Source of the DNA: Marinobacterium profundum
GTDB lineage: Bacteria > Pseudomonadota > Gammaproteobacteria > Pseudomonadales > Balneatricaceae
Length of the DNA stretch: 64,000 bases
NCBI RefSeq assembly: GCF_001528745.1
Contig: NZ_BCNS01000139.1
Location: 1-64,000, forward strand
Reading direction: 5' to 3'
Position 1 is the stretch's first letter; each line of letters starts with the position of its first letter. Positions 38,594 through 51,090 of this stretch are shown here, piece after piece. A model generated the notes under the pieces. That model saw only the letters and a list, made by a program, of their open reading frames with translations, did not search any database and was not told where the DNA came from. The position numbers and the translations under genes are program-made.

Positions 38594-39268
38594 CTAGCGC
38601 CGCTTGGGTGTTTTTCGGCTGGTGGTTGTTTTTCCTCTGCTTTTTCCATTCGCGGGTTTCTTGCCGGGGCGTTTTTGTTCGCCGCCAGGCGCGCGAACTG
38701 TGGCATTGCTGTTGCTCTTTACGGCTGGCAGGGCTGCAATGCTGCGGTACTCTCCAGGCTTAAGGCCCTCCACTGACCAGCGGCCTATGGCGGTGCGTAT
38801 CAGGCGCAGGGTCGGAAAGCCGACGGCCGCGGTCATGCGTCTGACCTGGCGATTTTTCCCTTCGGTAATGCGCAGTTCTATCCAGCTGGTGGCGATCTCT
38901 GCCCGTTGGCGGATCGGCGGATGGCGTTGCCACAATTTGGGGTCTTCAACGCGCTCGGCCTTGGCTGGAGCTGTGAAACCGTCCTTGAGCTCTACGCCCT
39001 TGCGCAGGGCCGCCAGCGCCGCTTCAGTGACCTCACCCTCGACCTGGGCCAGATAGGTCTTCTCCATTTTATGGCGCGGGTGACTCAGCTGATGCTGCAG
39101 GGCGCCGTCGTCCGTCAGCAGCAACAGGCCTTCGGAGTCATAGTCGAGCCGTCCGGCGGCATAGACGTCTTTCTGGCGAATAAAGTTGGCCAGCGTCTTG
39201 CGACCCTGATCATCGGTGAACTGGGTTAGTACCTGGAAAGGCTTGTTGAACAGGATCAGCTGGGACAT
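38594..39268 (-). CDS. rluE: 23S rRNA pseudouridine synthase E
   Basis: Isomerises U2457 of 23S rRNA. It belongs to the RsuA/RluB/E/F group but lacks the N-terminal S4 domain, as RluE does. 224 residues; LILFNKPFQVLTQFTD near the start and GRLDYDSEGLLLLTDDG (about 39-55) with the catalytic aspartate are diagnostic. ITEGKNRQVRRM is the third motif. The last 40 residues form a basic, Lys/Arg/Pro-rich tail that probably binds RNA. It is divergent from icd and convergent with moaE. Confidence 0.92.
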   Translation of the reverse strand: MSQLILFNKPFQVLTQFTDDQGRKTLANFIRQKDVYAAGRLDYDSEGLLLLTDDGALQHQLSHPRHKMEKTYLAQVEGEVTEAALAALRKGVELKDGFTAPAKAERVEDPKLWQRHPPIRQRAEIATSWIELRITEGKNRQVRRMTAAVGFPTLRLIRTAIGRWSVEGLKPGEYRSIAALPAVKSNSNATVRAPGGEQKRPGKKPANGKSRGKTTTSRKTPKRR

Positions 39269-39363
39269 GGGACCTGAAGGGCTATAGTGCGATAGCGGCA
39301 GAATTGCCTTTGTGTATACTCAGTCGGGCGATACTACTACGAATGTATTCACTGGAGTAGAGA

Positions 39364-40623
39364 ATGGGATATCAGAAAATTCAGGTGCCAACCATAGGCG
39401 AAAAGATCACGCTCAATGCCGACTTTTCCCTGAATGTCCCCAACAACCCCATCATCCCCTATATCGAAGGCGACGGTATCGGTGTTGACGTTACCCCGCC
39501 GATGATAAAGGTGGTGGATGCTGCCGTCGACAAGGCGTACGGCGGTCAGCGCAAAATTTCATGGATGGAGGTCTATGCCGGCGAGAAAGCGACGCAAATC
39601 TACGATCAGGATACCTGGCTGCCGGAAGAAACCCTGGCCGCGTTCAAGGAATTTGTGGTGGGCATCAAGGGCCCGCTGACCACGCCTGTGGGTGGCGGCA
39701 TTCGCTCGCTGAATGTGGCGCTGCGCCAGGAGCTGGATCTGTATGTCTGTCAGCGCCCGGTACGCTGGTTTGAAGGGGTGCCCAGTCCTTTGAAAAATCC
39801 GCAGGATGTGGACATGGTGATCTACCGTGAAAACTCCGAAGACATCTACGCCGGCGTGGAATGGAAGGCGGGTTCGCCGGAAGCCGACAAGGTCATTCGC
39901 TTTCTCAAAGAGGAAATGGGCGTTACCAAGATCCGTTTTGACGAGAATTGCGGTATCGGCATCAAGCCGGTGTCCCGCCAGGGCACACGGCGGCTGATAC
40001 GTCAGGCGCTGCAGTACGCGGTAGATAACGATCGTGCCTCTGTGACTCTGGTCCACAAGGGCAATATCATGAAGTTCACCGAGGGCGCCTTCAAGGATTG
40101 GGGTTACGAGCTGGCTCAGGAGGAGTTCGGTGCTACTTTGCTCGACGGCGGCCCCTGGATGAGTTTCAAGAGTCCAAAATCTGGTAAGCAAATCGTAGTG
40201 AAGGATGTTATTGCCGACGCCATGCTGCAGCAGATATTGCTGCGTCCGGCCGAATACGATGTGGTGGCCACGCTGAATCTCAACGGTGACTATATTTCCG
40301 ATGCGCTGGCCGCGGAGGTGGGGGGGATCGGTATCGCGCCTGGGGCCAACCTGTCCGACGAAGTGGCGATTTTTGAAGCCACCCACGGCACGGCGCCCAA
40401 GTATGCCGGCAAGGATCAGGTTAATCCGGGCTCCCTGATACTGTCGGCTGAAATGATGTTGCGCCACATGGGCTGGCTTGAGGCCGCGGATCTTATCCTC
40501 AAGGGTGTCGATGGCGCCATTGCTGCCAAGACGGTTACCTATGACTTTGAACGTCAAATGGAGGGTGCCACCTTGCTGAAAAGCTCCGAATTTGGCGATG
40601 CCATCATTGCTAGAATGCAGTGA
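39364..40623 (+). CDS. icd: NADP-dependent isocitrate dehydrogenase
   Basis: Oxidises isocitrate to 2-oxoglutarate in the TCA cycle. The 419 residues match the dimeric prokaryotic enzyme (416 in E. coli). [14 protein letters not shown] near 34-47, the phospho-regulated serine in [16 protein letters not shown] (about S115), [14 protein letters not shown] and the NADP specificity region [21 protein letters not shown] are visible. GGAG precedes the ATG. Phosphorylation at this serine would route carbon to the glyoxylate shunt if AceK is present elsewhere. Confidence 0.96.
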   Translation: MGYQKIQVPTIGEKITLNADFSLNVPNNPIIPYIEGDGIGVDVTPPMIKVVDAAVDKAYGGQRKISWMEVYAGEKATQIYDQDTWLPEETLAAFKEFVVGIKGPLTTPVGGGIRSLNVALRQELDLYVCQRPVRWFEGVPSPLKNPQDVDMVIYRENSEDIYAGVEWKAGSPEADKVIRFLKEEMGVTKIRFDENCGIGIKPVSRQGTRRLIRQALQYAVDNDRASVTLVHKGNIMKFTEGAFKDWGYELAQEEFGATLLDGGPWMSFKSPKSGKQIVVKDVIADAMLQQILLRPAEYDVVATLNLNGDYISDALAAEVGGIGIAPGANLSDEVAIFEATHGTAPKYAGKDQVNPGSLILSAEMMLRHMGWLEAADLILKGVDGAIAAKTVTYDFERQMEGATLLKSSEFGDAIIARMQ

Positions 40624-40674
40624 GGCGGTGATGCAGGCTGTTAGGTCAGCATTAGGTAAGTGGTAAAAACACCT

Positions 40675-40706
40675 GCTAAAAACCAGTCGCCGGACTGGTT
40701 TTTAGC
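40675..40706 (+). terminator. intrinsic terminator of icd
   Basis: GCTAAAAACCAGTC and GACTGGTTTTTAGC form a perfect 14-bp stem with a GCCG loop, and the right arm carries TTTTT. It lies 51 bp after the icd stop. Confidence 0.88.
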
Positions 40707-40806
40707 TGTCTGTAGCTGAATTTGAGGCTGAAACACCAAAACCCGCGGGCAGGTCTGGCTGCGTCGCGGGTTCAGTTCAATCAGTCAGTGGCAGTATGGG
40801 TGTGGG

Positions 40807-41019
40807 TCAGTTCGTGCCTATGGGCTTGATATTGACAGCATGGGTGCCCTTGGGGCCTGGCTGGGTTTCGAACTCGACCAGTTGTCCTGCCTTGAGGCTG
40901 CGATAGCCGTCTGACTGGATCGCCGAGTAATGGGCGAACAAGTCCTCGTTGTGGTCATCCGAAAGAATAAATCCATACCCTTTCGCGTTGTTAAACCACT
41001 TTACTTTCCCTGTCTGCAT
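40807..41019 (-). CDS. cspD: cold-shock-like protein CspD
   Basis: A 70-residue single-strand nucleic acid-binding protein. RNP1 is KGYGFIL (13-19) and RNP2 is DLFAHYSAI (27-35), where FAHY replaces the FVHF of CspA, as in CspD. CspD of E. coli inhibits replication in stationary phase. The position next to clpS/clpA is the conserved one. It is convergent with icd and divergent from clpS. Confidence 0.93.
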   Translation of the reverse strand: MQTGKVKWFNNAKGYGFILSDDHNEDLFAHYSAIQSDGYRSLKAGQLVEFETQPGPKGTHAVNIKPIGTN

Positions 41020-41257
41020 GCGCGAATTCCCCTAATTGACTGCCCTGAGCGCTTGTCTGCAGGAAACAAGCCTCAACTCCCAGACGCTGACTTGCTACAA
41101 TGGTGAAGCGACCCGTGGGTGACTTCTTTACATTGAGGCAGGTACTGCTGATACTGGATCCCTCCTGCGTCACGGCAGTATAGCACCGGCTATCCGGGAC
41201 GCTAATTGTCAGTCCCCAATTTCATCTACTGACCAAAGTAAAGGCTAACATTCAGGC

Positions 41258-41626
41258 ATGAGCAGTTTCGTATCCGTCAGGCTTTCGTCTGATAATGACA
41301 ATGATGGGCATGATGAGCAGCATGGCGATCATAATTCCGGGCTGGCCACTGAAGAGGCCAAGCCAAAGTTGAAGCGCCCGCCGATGTACCGGGTGGTTCT
41401 TATGAACGATGATTACACGCCCATGGATTTTGTGATCGAGGTGTTGATGATTTTTTTCGCGCTGGATCAGGAAAAGGCGACACAGATCATGTTGGCCGTC
41501 CATACTCAGGGTAAAGGCGTTTGTGGTATCTACACACGCGATGTGGCTGAAACTAAAGCCGCGCAAGTGAATCAATATTCAAGGGAAAATAAACATCCCT
41601 TGATGTGTGAAGTCGAAAGCGTCTGA
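41258..41626 (+). CDS. clpS: ClpA adaptor protein ClpS
   Basis: Recognises proteins with N-terminal Leu, Phe, Tyr or Trp and hands them to ClpAP. The 122-residue protein has a disordered N-terminal extension (about 1-35, used for delivery) and the core from [30 protein letters not shown] and the [21 protein letters not shown] region form the N-degron pocket. It lies 13 bp before clpA and is co-transcribed. Confidence 0.95.
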   Translation: MSSFVSVRLSSDNDNDGHDEQHGDHNSGLATEEAKPKLKRPPMYRVVLMNDDYTPMDFVIEVLMIFFALDQEKATQIMLAVHTQGKGVCGIYTRDVAETKAAQVNQYSRENKHPLMCEVESV

Positions 41627-41639
41627 TCAGGAGTCCGCC

Positions 41640-43910
41640 ATGCTTAACAGAGAGTTGGAAGAGACCCTCAGCGCAGCCTTCCGGGTAGCCCGGGACAAGC
41701 GGCATGAGTTCATGACGGTCGAGCATTTGTTGCTCGCGTTGCTAGATAACCGCGAAGCCCAGGGGGTACTGAACGCCTGTGGCGCTGATATCGCAAAATT
41801 GCGGCAGTCGCTGACCATCTTTATAGACGAGACAACACCGCTGTTGCCGGAGAATATTCCCAACATGGAAACCCAGCCCACGCTTGGTTTTCAGCGTGTA
41901 CTGCAGCGTGCGGTGTTTCATGTGCAGTCGTCCGGGCGCCACGAAGTGACCGGTGCCAATGTGCTGGTGGCGATCTTCAGTGAGCAGGAGAGTCAGGCTG
42001 TTTTCGTTCTGCAGCAGCAGGGCGTAGAACGCATTGATGCGGTCAATTACATCTCCCACGGCATTTCCCGGGTTTCGGATCATGAAACCCCTGATCATGA
42101 GGTCTCGGTTGATTCCGAGGCGGGTGATGACAAGGACAAGAGTGCGTTGTCCAAGTATGCCGTCAATCTCAATGTTCTGGCGCAGCAGGGGCGTATAGAC
42201 CCGCTGGTGGGCCGGGATGCGGAAGTTGAACGCGTCATTCAGATTCTTTCGCGCAGGCGCAAGAATAATCCGCTGCTGGTCGGTGAGGCCGGGGTCGGCA
42301 AGACCGCCATTGCGGAAGGTCTGGCCAAGCTCATTGTCGAGGGGCAGGTGCCCTCGGTGATTGCCGAAAGCGTGGTGTACTCGCTGGATTTGGGTGCGCT
42401 GCTGGCAGGTACCAAGTATCGCGGTGACTTCGAGAAGCGTCTCAAAACGCTGCTGGGCGAGATTCGCAGCCAGGAACACTCGATACTCTTTATCGACGAA
42501 ATTCACACCATCATTGGTGCAGGCGCTGCCTCCGGGGGCTCCATGGATGCCTCCAATCTGCTCAAGCCCATGCTCAGCTCGGGCGAAATACGCTGTATTG
42601 GCTCGACGACCTATCAGGAATTCCGCGGCATTTTCGAGAAAGATCGTGCCCTGGCGCGTCGCTTCCAGAAGATCGACGTGCTTGAGCCCAGCGTACTTGA
42701 TACCTACCAGATTCTGAAAGGACTGAAGAATCGCTTCGAGCAGCACCATCAGCTCAAATACACCGATGCGGCCTTGCGTGCAGCCTCTGAGCTGGCGGAT
42801 CGCTACATCAACGATAAACATATGCCTGACAAGGCCATTGATGTTATCGACGAAGCCGGGGCCTATCAGCGCCTGATGCCGGAGGAAACCCGCAAGTTGC
42901 TGATAGACGTGCCTGAAGTGGAAATCGTGGTGGCCAAGATCGCGCGTATCCCGCCGAAAAGCGTGTCCGCATCTGACAAGGATCTGCTCAAAAAACTCGA
43001 CTCCAATCTGAAAATGGTGGTGCTGGGTCAGGAGCAGGCGATCGATACGCTGTCGTCTGCGATCAAGCTGTCGCGCGCTGGCCTAAAAGAGGCCAACAAG
43101 CCGGTGGGTTGTTTCCTGTTTGCGGGCCCCACGGGCGTCGGCAAGACCGAGGTAACCTCGCAGCTGGCGCGGATTCTCGGTATTGAGCTGGTGCGCTTTG
43201 ATATGTCCGAGTACATGGAGCGTCATACTGTATCGCGTCTGATCGGTGCACCTCCAGGTTACGTCGGCTACGATCAGGGCGGATTGTTGACAGAAGCTGT
43301 AACCAAGTCACCGCACTGCGTGCTCTTGCTCGATGAAATCGAGAAGGCGCACCCTGAGGTGTTCAACCTGCTGTTGCAGGTGATGGATAACGGTACTCTG
43401 ACCGACAATAACGGCCGCAAGGCGGACTTCCGCAACGTGATTATGGTGATGACCACCAATGCCGGTGCCGAGGCGATGAGTCGGCCGTCCATTGGCTTCA
43501 CACATCAGAATCATGCCAGCGATGGCATGGCGGCGATCATTCGCATGTTCTCGCCGGAATTCCGTAACCGCCTGGATGGCATCATCCAGTTCAAGTCACT
43601 GTCGCCGGATATTATCCGTGGCGTGGTCGACAAGTTCCTCACCGAGTTGCAGGCGCAGCTGGATGAGAAAAAGGTCGTGCTGCATGTGGATGATTCTGCC
43701 TGCACCTGGCTGGCGGAGAAGGGCTACGATGACACTATGGGTGCCCGGCCAATGAAGCGCCTGATTCAGGAACAGCTGAAAAAACCGCTGGCAGAGATGA
43801 TTCTGTTCGGCGAACTGGCTGAGGAGGGGGGTACCGTGGAGATCAGTGTCGGTGACGATGGTGGTCTGGCGTTGCATGTAGTATCAGAGCAGCCAGAAGG
43901 CTGTCACTGA
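41640..43910 (+). CDS. clpA: ATP-dependent Clp protease ATPase subunit ClpA
   Basis: Hexameric AAA+ unfoldase feeding ClpP. 756 residues, nearly the E. coli length. The Clp N domain (1-145) binds ClpS. The D1 domain has Walker A GEAGVGKTA and the D2 domain GPTGVGKTE. IGF at about 618-620 (SIGFTHQ) is the ClpP-binding loop. AGGAG lies 6 nt before the ATG at 41640; an in-frame upstream start inside clpS is rejected. A terminator follows. Confidence 0.96.
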   Translation: MLNRELEETLSAAFRVARDKRHEFMTVEHLLLALLDNREAQGVLNACGADIAKLRQSLTIFIDETTPLLPENIPNMETQPTLGFQRVLQRAVFHVQSSGRHEVTGANVLVAIFSEQESQAVFVLQQQGVERIDAVNYISHGISRVSDHETPDHEVSVDSEAGDDKDKSALSKYAVNLNVLAQQGRIDPLVGRDAEVERVIQILSRRRKNNPLLVGEAGVGKTAIAEGLAKLIVEGQVPSVIAESVVYSLDLGALLAGTKYRGDFEKRLKTLLGEIRSQEHSILFIDEIHTIIGAGAASGGSMDASNLLKPMLSSGEIRCIGSTTYQEFRGIFEKDRALARRFQKIDVLEPSVLDTYQILKGLKNRFEQHHQLKYTDAALRAASELADRYINDKHMPDKAIDVIDEAGAYQRLMPEETRKLLIDVPEVEIVVAKIARIPPKSVSASDKDLLKKLDSNLKMVVLGQEQAIDTLSSAIKLSRAGLKEANKPVGCFLFAGPTGVGKTEVTSQLARILGIELVRFDMSEYMERHTVSRLIGAPPGYVGYDQGGLLTEAVTKSPHCVLLLDEIEKAHPEVFNLLLQVMDNGTLTDNNGRKADFRNVIMVMTTNAGAEAMSRPSIGFTHQNHASDGMAAIIRMFSPEFRNRLDGIIQFKSLSPDIIRGVVDKFLTELQAQLDEKKVVLHVDDSACTWLAEKGYDDTMGARPMKRLIQEQLKKPLAEMILFGELAEEGGTVEISVGDDGGLALHVVSEQPEGCH

Positions 43911-43922
43911 TCTGATTTGACT

Positions 43923-43957
43923 GCAGCGGCTGGCTATTCTGGTCAGTCGCTGCTTTT
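43923..43957 (+). terminator. terminator of clpA
   Basis: GCAGCG-G-CTG and CAG-T-CGCTGC pair with one mismatch and an 11-nt loop, followed by TTTTGTGCTTTT. The rest of the gap to 44305 holds no gene, RNA gene or clear repeat. Confidence 0.75.
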
Positions 43958-44305
43958 GTGCTTTTCTTCCATCCGTATTCTGTCCCGACTGCTCTCTAAA
44001 GCGCTCCATTCAGAGTGCTCTTGCGCTTGACTGCGTTATTTTGCCTGTGGCGCCCCGTCGTACTGTATTGCGAAGCCTGAATGCGTCGCTTTTTACGCTT
44101 TGTTGCATGGGCGCATTAGTGCTTTCGAAAAACGACACAACCTATGGGGCACGGCTGAAGCGTGTGCATGGCAGTATCTGGTAGTCGTCAGGGGGCGAGG
44201 AATTTAACGCAGGAGTTCTTCGGAGAGGAGTCGCTCAGCACAGTGACAGCGAAGATGCTGCCACTGAAGCTGATAAAGCGGAAGAGAGCTGGGTAAGGCG
44301 TGCAA

Positions 44306-44524
<219 letters not shown>

Positions 44525-44665
44525 TCAGTACCTACCTTGTTAAGGCTGTTGCTAACCCAGTCTTCCACGCTGATTTAATACGAATATTATCAGCGCTTCC
44601 CAGTGAAGCGCAGTATTCTGCCTTAAAAGCGGTGTTATATCAAAGAGATTCGCGTGCTGAGTTGA

Positions 44666-45373
44666 TTAACGCAATGCACTCCAGTGTCCGTCGAGCAGTA
44701 ATTGCAGCGGGCGGAAGCTAATCTTGTAGCTCATTTTATGGCATTGCTTCACCCAGTAGCCCAGATACAGGTAGGGCAGGCCCAGTTGGCGCGTCTGTTC
44801 TATCTGCGTCAGGATGCAGTAGGTGCCCAGGCTGCGCTTGGGTAGATCGGGGTCGAAGAAGGTGTATATGGCTGAAAGTCCCAGAGTGAGCTGATCGGTC
44901 ACCGCAACGGCGAGCAGTTGATCATTCAGGCGTACTTCGAAGAAAAAGCTGCTGTCGTGGCCCTCCACCAGGAATGCCCGAAACTGTTCAATCGACGGCG
45001 GATACATGTCGCCGTCGGCGTGACGCGAATTGATATAGCGCGCGTAGAGGGCGTAATGCTCATCGGTCATGACCGGTGCCACGCGATTACAGGACAGGTC
45101 CCGGTTGCGATTCAGTACGCGCTTCTGGCTTTTGCTCGGGCGGCAGTTGACCACCGGGATGCGGACTGAGACACAGGCCTGGCAGCCTTCGCAGTGGGGG
45201 CGGTAAATATGCTTGCCGCTGCGGCGAAATCCGAGTTCAGACAGCTGGCTATAGGCGTCCGTACTGATGAGGGCCTGGGGGTCCACAAAAAGGGTGCGGG
45301 CCATGCGTCCGGGAATATAGCTGCACTCGTGTTCCGGCGTGGAGTAGAAGTGCAGCTGTCGCAGGGTAGTCAC
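44666..45373 (-). CDS. bpt: leucyl-transferase for Asp/Glu N-termini (Bpt/ATE family)
   Basis: Adds Leu from tRNA to proteins with N-terminal Asp or Glu, making them ClpS substrates. The 235-residue protein belongs to the arginyltransferase (ATE) family. The N-terminal domain has ECSYIPGRMARTLFVDP and the cysteine cluster YRPHCEGCQACVSVRIPV. The C-terminal domain has IYTFFDPDLPKRSLGTYCIL and YLYLGYWVKQCHKMSYK. It is 6 bp after aat and likely co-transcribed with it. Confidence 0.93.
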   Translation of the reverse strand: MTTLRQLHFYSTPEHECSYIPGRMARTLFVDPQALISTDAYSQLSELGFRRSGKHIYRPHCEGCQACVSVRIPVVNCRPSKSQKRVLNRNRDLSCNRVAPVMTDEHYALYARYINSRHADGDMYPPSIEQFRAFLVEGHDSSFFFEVRLNDQLLAVAVTDQLTLGLSAIYTFFDPDLPKRSLGTYCILTQIEQTRQLGLPYLYLGYWVKQCHKMSYKISFRPLQLLLDGHWSALR

Positions 45374-45379
45374 GGAGTC

Positions 45380-46087
45380 TTAGCCTCCAAATACGCTGGC
45401 ATCGATATCGAATTTCCAGCTCGGACTGCAGGGAGTGTCGACAATTCGATCCAGTTCACGAAGAAAGGTTTCCCGTGTGATCTCTTCGGCTCCCAGAGTG
45501 ACGAGATGCGGGTTGTGAACCTGACAATCAATTAAAGGATAGCCCCAGATTTTAAGTTGTTCGACCAGCCAGGCGAAAGCAATTTTAGAGGCATCAGTGC
45601 GGCGGCTGAACATGGATTCGCCAAAAAACATGCGCCCTGAAGCAATACCGTAAAGCCCTCCCGTCAATTCACCATCCTGCCAGACTTCCACTGAGTGTGC
45701 ATGCCCCTTGTGGTGCAATTGGCGGTAGGCCGCGTGCATTTCCGGGCTGATCCAGGTGCCACTACTGCCAGCTCTGGGGGCTGCGCAGCCATCCATGACG
45801 GCGCCGAAGGCCTGATCAAAGGTTACCTGATAGTCGGAGCGTCTGAGGCGTTTGCGCAGGCTGCGGGAGATATGCAAGCGGTCGCTGTAGATAACGCAGC
45901 GCGGATCCGGGCTCCACCACAGAATAGGCTCTCCGGGGTTGTACCAGGGGAAGATACCATTGCGGTAGGCGTTGAGTATGCGCTCAGGGCTAAGGTCACC
46001 ACCGGCTGCGAGCAGGCCGTTAGGGTCTTTGAGTGCCCGGGAGTTGGGGGGGAATTCGTGGGTGGTGCGAGAAAGCCAGGAAATCAT
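45380..46087 (-). CDS. aat: leucyl/phenylalanyl-tRNA-protein transferase
   Basis: Adds Leu or Phe to N-terminal Arg or Lys of proteins, creating ClpS-recognised degrons. The 235 residues match Aat. FPPNSRALKDPNGLLAAGGDLSPERILNAYRNGIFPWYNPGEPILWWSPDPR (12-64 region), the HSVEVWQDGELTGGLYGIASGRMFFGESMFS segment and LIDCQVHNPHLVTLGA are diagnostic. It is followed by bpt at 6 bp. A hairpin lies between it and trxB. Confidence 0.96.
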   Translation of the reverse strand: MISWLSRTTHEFPPNSRALKDPNGLLAAGGDLSPERILNAYRNGIFPWYNPGEPILWWSPDPRCVIYSDRLHISRSLRKRLRRSDYQVTFDQAFGAVMDGCAAPRAGSSGTWISPEMHAAYRQLHHKGHAHSVEVWQDGELTGGLYGIASGRMFFGESMFSRRTDASKIAFAWLVEQLKIWGYPLIDCQVHNPHLVTLGAEEITRETFLRELDRIVDTPCSPSWKFDIDASVFGG

Positions 46088-46113
46088 CGAGGGTTCCCCG
46101 AGTGTCAGTCAGT

Positions 46114-46135
46114 GGGCAGGCCGCAGGGCCTGCCC
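46114..46135 (-). terminator. stem-loop between trxB and aat
   Basis: GGGCAGGCC and GGCCTGCCC form a perfect 9-bp stem with a GCAG loop. No U-run follows; it may attenuate or process the trxB-aat transcript. Confidence 0.5.
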
Positions 46136-46170
46136 GGGTATTGCTATGGCCATTGTGTCAGGAGCGTGGC

Positions 46171-47641
<1,471 letters not shown>

Positions 47642-50452
47642 TTGAGTGAACAGAATTTGAAAGCATCGCTGTCGTTTACGGAACTGCTGGTGCGTATAGC
47701 CAAAGAATCGGCGCTGATGTTGGTGCTGGGTGTCTGCCTTTATCTGATGATCGCGGTGCTGGGATATGACGGCCGGGATCCGGGCTGGTCCCATCTGGGC
47801 TATCAGCCCGAGGTGAGGAACCTCGCCGGTACCGCCGGTGCCTGGGTCGCTGACTGGTTGTTTTCCTTCTTTGGAATTGGTGCCTGGTTGGTGCCTGTAT
47901 TGCTTGCCTATCCGTCCCTGCGCTTTTTGCTGCGTCGCAAGGTTAGCCTGCTTGATGGCATGCCGTACCTGATTCTGCGCGCCAGCGGTGGCCTGCTGTT
48001 CGTGGCCGGGCTCTGTGCGCTGGCATCTCTGCATCTTTCCAATACCGTACTTGAGTATCCTTTTACCGCCGGCGGCCTGATCGGTCAGGCGTTGTCTGAC
48101 TGGATCGTATCCTGGTTCAGTGTGCTGGGCGGGTCTGTCGTACTCTGGACCCTGATGCTGGTGGGGCTGACCTGCTATGTCGAAGTGTCGGTTGGCCAGG
48201 CACTGGACTGGATAGGGCGCGGATTGCTGAGCATACCCGCGAGGATAGCGTCCCTGGGGCGCTTGAGCGCGCGCCGTAGTCCTCGAGGCGGTGCTAATAC
48301 GGACACTACTGTCGCTGCTAAGCCCACCGTTGCACCTGGCTATAGCAGCAGCGTGTCCAGTGCGCGCGTGCGCACTGAGCCCTCTGGCGCTGAGCCTTCA
48401 CAGGGCGCAATCGCGCAGACTCCTGCGAATAAGAGCACAGCAGTACCGGGCTCTGCATTCAGCGGCCTGACTGAAGAGCAGGCGCCGCTGTTCCTGACAC
48501 CTGAATTTGCCGATGAAGATGCATCTTTATCGCCACCCCAGGCACAGGGGCGTAGCAGCGAGACTGCAACTGGCCGCCCCGCGCCTCGGCCTGAGCGTGT
48601 AGAGCCGAGCTTTTCGTTTGAAGAAAGCTCTGCTGCCAGAACAGCCCCGCAAGATCTGCACGACAACGCACGTCAGGATTACAGCGATTATGCTGATGCA
48701 CCTTTCGCTGTTGAGCCGGCTATGCCGAACTCTACCGCTGCCAGTGCTGTCGCACCGGGGCCTGTTGCCGTATCCCAAGTGCTGGATACCGCAGCAGGCC
48801 GTATGGCGCCGCCAGTTGATACGGCAGGGCAGGGGATGGATGAGGCGGTGCGCAAGGGGGTGCGCATAGTGCCGCTGGCTGAGGCTCACAAGCCGATGCA
48901 GGACAGCGACCTGGGGCTTGATCATGATCAGCGCTCCACGGGTTTGCGGCCCGCGCGACAGCAGGTGCCCTCGCTGGATCTGCTGGACCCGCCTGAATTG
49001 CATCAGGAACAGGGGTATAGCGACGATCAGCTCGAAATGATGTCACGCCTGCTGGAACACAAACTCAAGGATTTCGGTGTAGTTGCCGAAGTGGTGGAAG
49101 TGAATCCAGGCCCGGTTATCACGCGCTTCGAGCTGCAACCGGCTCCGGGCGTTAAGGCCAGCAAGATTACCAATCTGGCGAAGGATCTGGCCCGCTCCAT
49201 GGCGGTACTTAGCGTGCGCGTGGTTGAGGTCATCCCCGGCAAATCGGTGGTGGGTATCGAGATACCCAATGAATCCCGCCAGACGGTGCGCCTGAGTGAA
49301 GTACTGAACTCCAAACCCTATCGCGAGGCTTCGTCGAAGCTGACGCTGGGGTTGGGTAACGACATCGCCGGTAACCCGGTGGTAGTGAACTTGGCCAAGA
49401 TGCCCCACCTGCTGGTGGCCGGTACCACGGGGTCGGGCAAGTCAGTGGGCGTCAATGCCATGCTGCTCAGCCTGCTGTTCAAGGCCACGCCCGATGAAGT
49501 GCGCCTGATGATGGTCGACCCCAAGATGCTGGAGTTGTCGATCTATGAAGGTATTCCGCACCTGCTGACGCCGGTTATTACCGACATGAAGGAAGCCGCT
49601 GGCGGTCTGCGCTGGTGTGTGGCCGAAATGGAACGGCGCTACAAGCTGATGGCCAAGATGGGGGTGCGTAATCTGGCGGGCTTTAACGAGAAGTTGCTCA
49701 AGGCGCAGGACCAGGGGCAGCCGATCAAGGATCCGCTGTGGAACCCGGAACAGGAAGGTCTGCCGTTTGATACCCCGGCGCCGGCGCTCGAAACCCTGCC
49801 TTACATAGTGGTGGTGATCGACGAGTTTGCCGACATGATGATGATCGTCGGCAAGAAGGTCGAAGAGCTGATTGCCCGTATCGCCCAGAAGGCACGTGCG
49901 GCGGGTATTCACCTGATCCTGGCGACACAGCGCCCATCGGTGGATGTTATAACCGGCCTGATCAAGGCCAACGTGCCGACGCGTATCGCCTTTCAGGTGT
50001 CCTCCAAGATAGATTCGCGCACCATTCTGGATCAGTCGGGTGCGGAAAACCTGCTGGGCAACGGTGACATGCTGTACCTGCCGGCCGGTGTCAGCGTACC
50101 TAACCGCGTGCACGGTGCCTTTGTGAGTGATGATGAAGTACACCGTGTCGTGGAGGCCTGGAAACTCTACGGCGCGCCCGCCTATATCGACGACATTCTG
50201 AACGATCCGTCTGAAGGCGGCGCACCTTCTGCCGGCCTGTTTGATGATGAGCAGGATGCGCTTTATGACGAAGCCGTTGCCTTTGTGCTTGAAAGTCGCA
50301 AGGCATCGATTTCGAGCGTCCAGCGCAAGCTTAAGATTGGTTACAACCGCGCCGCCCGAATGATTGAAACCATGGAAGCTGCCGGCGTCGTAACGTCGGC
50401 AGGCAGCAATGGTCAGCGCGAAGTGCTCGCGCCACCACCACCGAGAGATTGA
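47642..50452 (+). CDS. ftsK: DNA translocase FtsK
   Basis: Septal motor that moves chromosome ends and activates XerCD at dif. Four to five membrane helices at about 15-180 are followed by a Pro/Ala/Ser-rich linker (about 200-420) and the alpha-beta motor with Walker [11 protein letters not shown] and Walker [11 protein letters not shown]. The C-terminal winged-helix gamma domain ([27 protein letters not shown]) reads KOPS sites. The start is uncertain: TTG at 47642 has AGGG upstream and gives 936 residues; the frame is open back to 47591. It overlaps the lolA region closely (2-bp gap). Confidence 0.94.
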   Translation: MSEQNLKASLSFTELLVRIAKESALMLVLGVCLYLMIAVLGYDGRDPGWSHLGYQPEVRNLAGTAGAWVADWLFSFFGIGAWLVPVLLAYPSLRFLLRRKVSLLDGMPYLILRASGGLLFVAGLCALASLHLSNTVLEYPFTAGGLIGQALSDWIVSWFSVLGGSVVLWTLMLVGLTCYVEVSVGQALDWIGRGLLSIPARIASLGRLSARRSPRGGANTDTTVAAKPTVAPGYSSSVSSARVRTEPSGAEPSQGAIAQTPANKSTAVPGSAFSGLTEEQAPLFLTPEFADEDASLSPPQAQGRSSETATGRPAPRPERVEPSFSFEESSAARTAPQDLHDNARQDYSDYADAPFAVEPAMPNSTAASAVAPGPVAVSQVLDTAAGRMAPPVDTAGQGMDEAVRKGVRIVPLAEAHKPMQDSDLGLDHDQRSTGLRPARQQVPSLDLLDPPELHQEQGYSDDQLEMMSRLLEHKLKDFGVVAEVVEVNPGPVITRFELQPAPGVKASKITNLAKDLARSMAVLSVRVVEVIPGKSVVGIEIPNESRQTVRLSEVLNSKPYREASSKLTLGLGNDIAGNPVVVNLAKMPHLLVAGTTGSGKSVGVNAMLLSLLFKATPDEVRLMMVDPKMLELSIYEGIPHLLTPVITDMKEAAGGLRWCVAEMERRYKLMAKMGVRNLAGFNEKLLKAQDQGQPIKDPLWNPEQEGLPFDTPAPALETLPYIVVVIDEFADMMMIVGKKVEELIARIAQKARAAGIHLILATQRPSVDVITGLIKANVPTRIAFQVSSKIDSRTILDQSGAENLLGNGDMLYLPAGVSVPNRVHGAFVSDDEVHRVVEAWKLYGAPAYIDDILNDPSEGGAPSAGLFDDEQDALYDEAVAFVLESRKASISSVQRKLKIGYNRAARMIETMEAAGVVTSAGSNGQREVLAPPPPRD

Positions 50453-50454
50453 TT

Positions 50455-51090
50455 ATGAAACAATTAGTTGCTGTTGGTTTTGCAGGTTTTTTGTCGTTAT
50501 TTTCGGCGCCGCTTTGGGCGCTTGAAGCGGATACCAAGTTGCAGCAGATGCTGCAGGGCTACGATACTTTCAGTTCCGAGTTCGAGCAGTTTTCGGTGAC
50601 GGATAATGGTCAGCGCACCGAAGCGACCAACGGCACTCTGGTGCTGCGCAAGCCCAATCTGTTCCGCTGGACCAGCGAAGAACCCTTCCCACAGGTGATC
50701 GTCAACGACGGCACCTACCTGTGGATCTACGACCCCGATTTGATGCAGGTTACGCGCAAGCCCTTTGATGCCAGTGGCAACAGTGCGCCGGCGCTAATTC
50801 TGAACGGCCAGATCGATCGCCTGGGGGAGGACTTCACCATCACGCTGGTAACTGAATCCGGCAGCGAGGCGCTGTTTGAACTGCTGCCGCGCAACGAGCA
50901 GAGCACCTTTACCCGTATCCGGCTGTTGTTTGTCGAAGAACAGATTGGTCAACTGATGCTGGAAGACTCCCTCGGTCAGCGCACCACCATCCAGTTTCAT
51001 AACCAGCAGCAGAACCCGACACTGGGTGCCGACCTGTTCAGCTTTGATGTGCCCGATGGCGCAGATCTGATACTCGATCCGGGTGCCTGA
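50455..51090 (+). CDS. lolA: outer-membrane lipoprotein carrier protein LolA
   Basis: Periplasmic chaperone that carries lipoproteins from LolCDE to LolB. The 211-residue protein has a signal peptide (about 1-22, ending LWA) and the half-barrel sequence [18 protein letters not shown] then [35 protein letters not shown]. It starts 2 bp after ftsK and its stop overlaps the rarA start (TGATG), so ftsK-lolA-rarA form a tightly coupled operon. Confidence 0.94.
   Translation: MKQLVAVGFAGFLSLFSAPLWALEADTKLQQMLQGYDTFSSEFEQFSVTDNGQRTEATNGTLVLRKPNLFRWTSEEPFPQVIVNDGTYLWIYDPDLMQVTRKPFDASGNSAPALILNGQIDRLGEDFTITLVTESGSEALFELLPRNEQSTFTRIRLLFVEEQIGQLMLEDSLGQRTTIQFHNQQQNPTLGADLFSFDVPDGADLILDPGA

Noticed and set aside
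43958-44305. tRNA or small RNA gene in the clpA-infA gap
   Set aside because: No T-loop GTTCGA-type motif or acceptor pairing was found.
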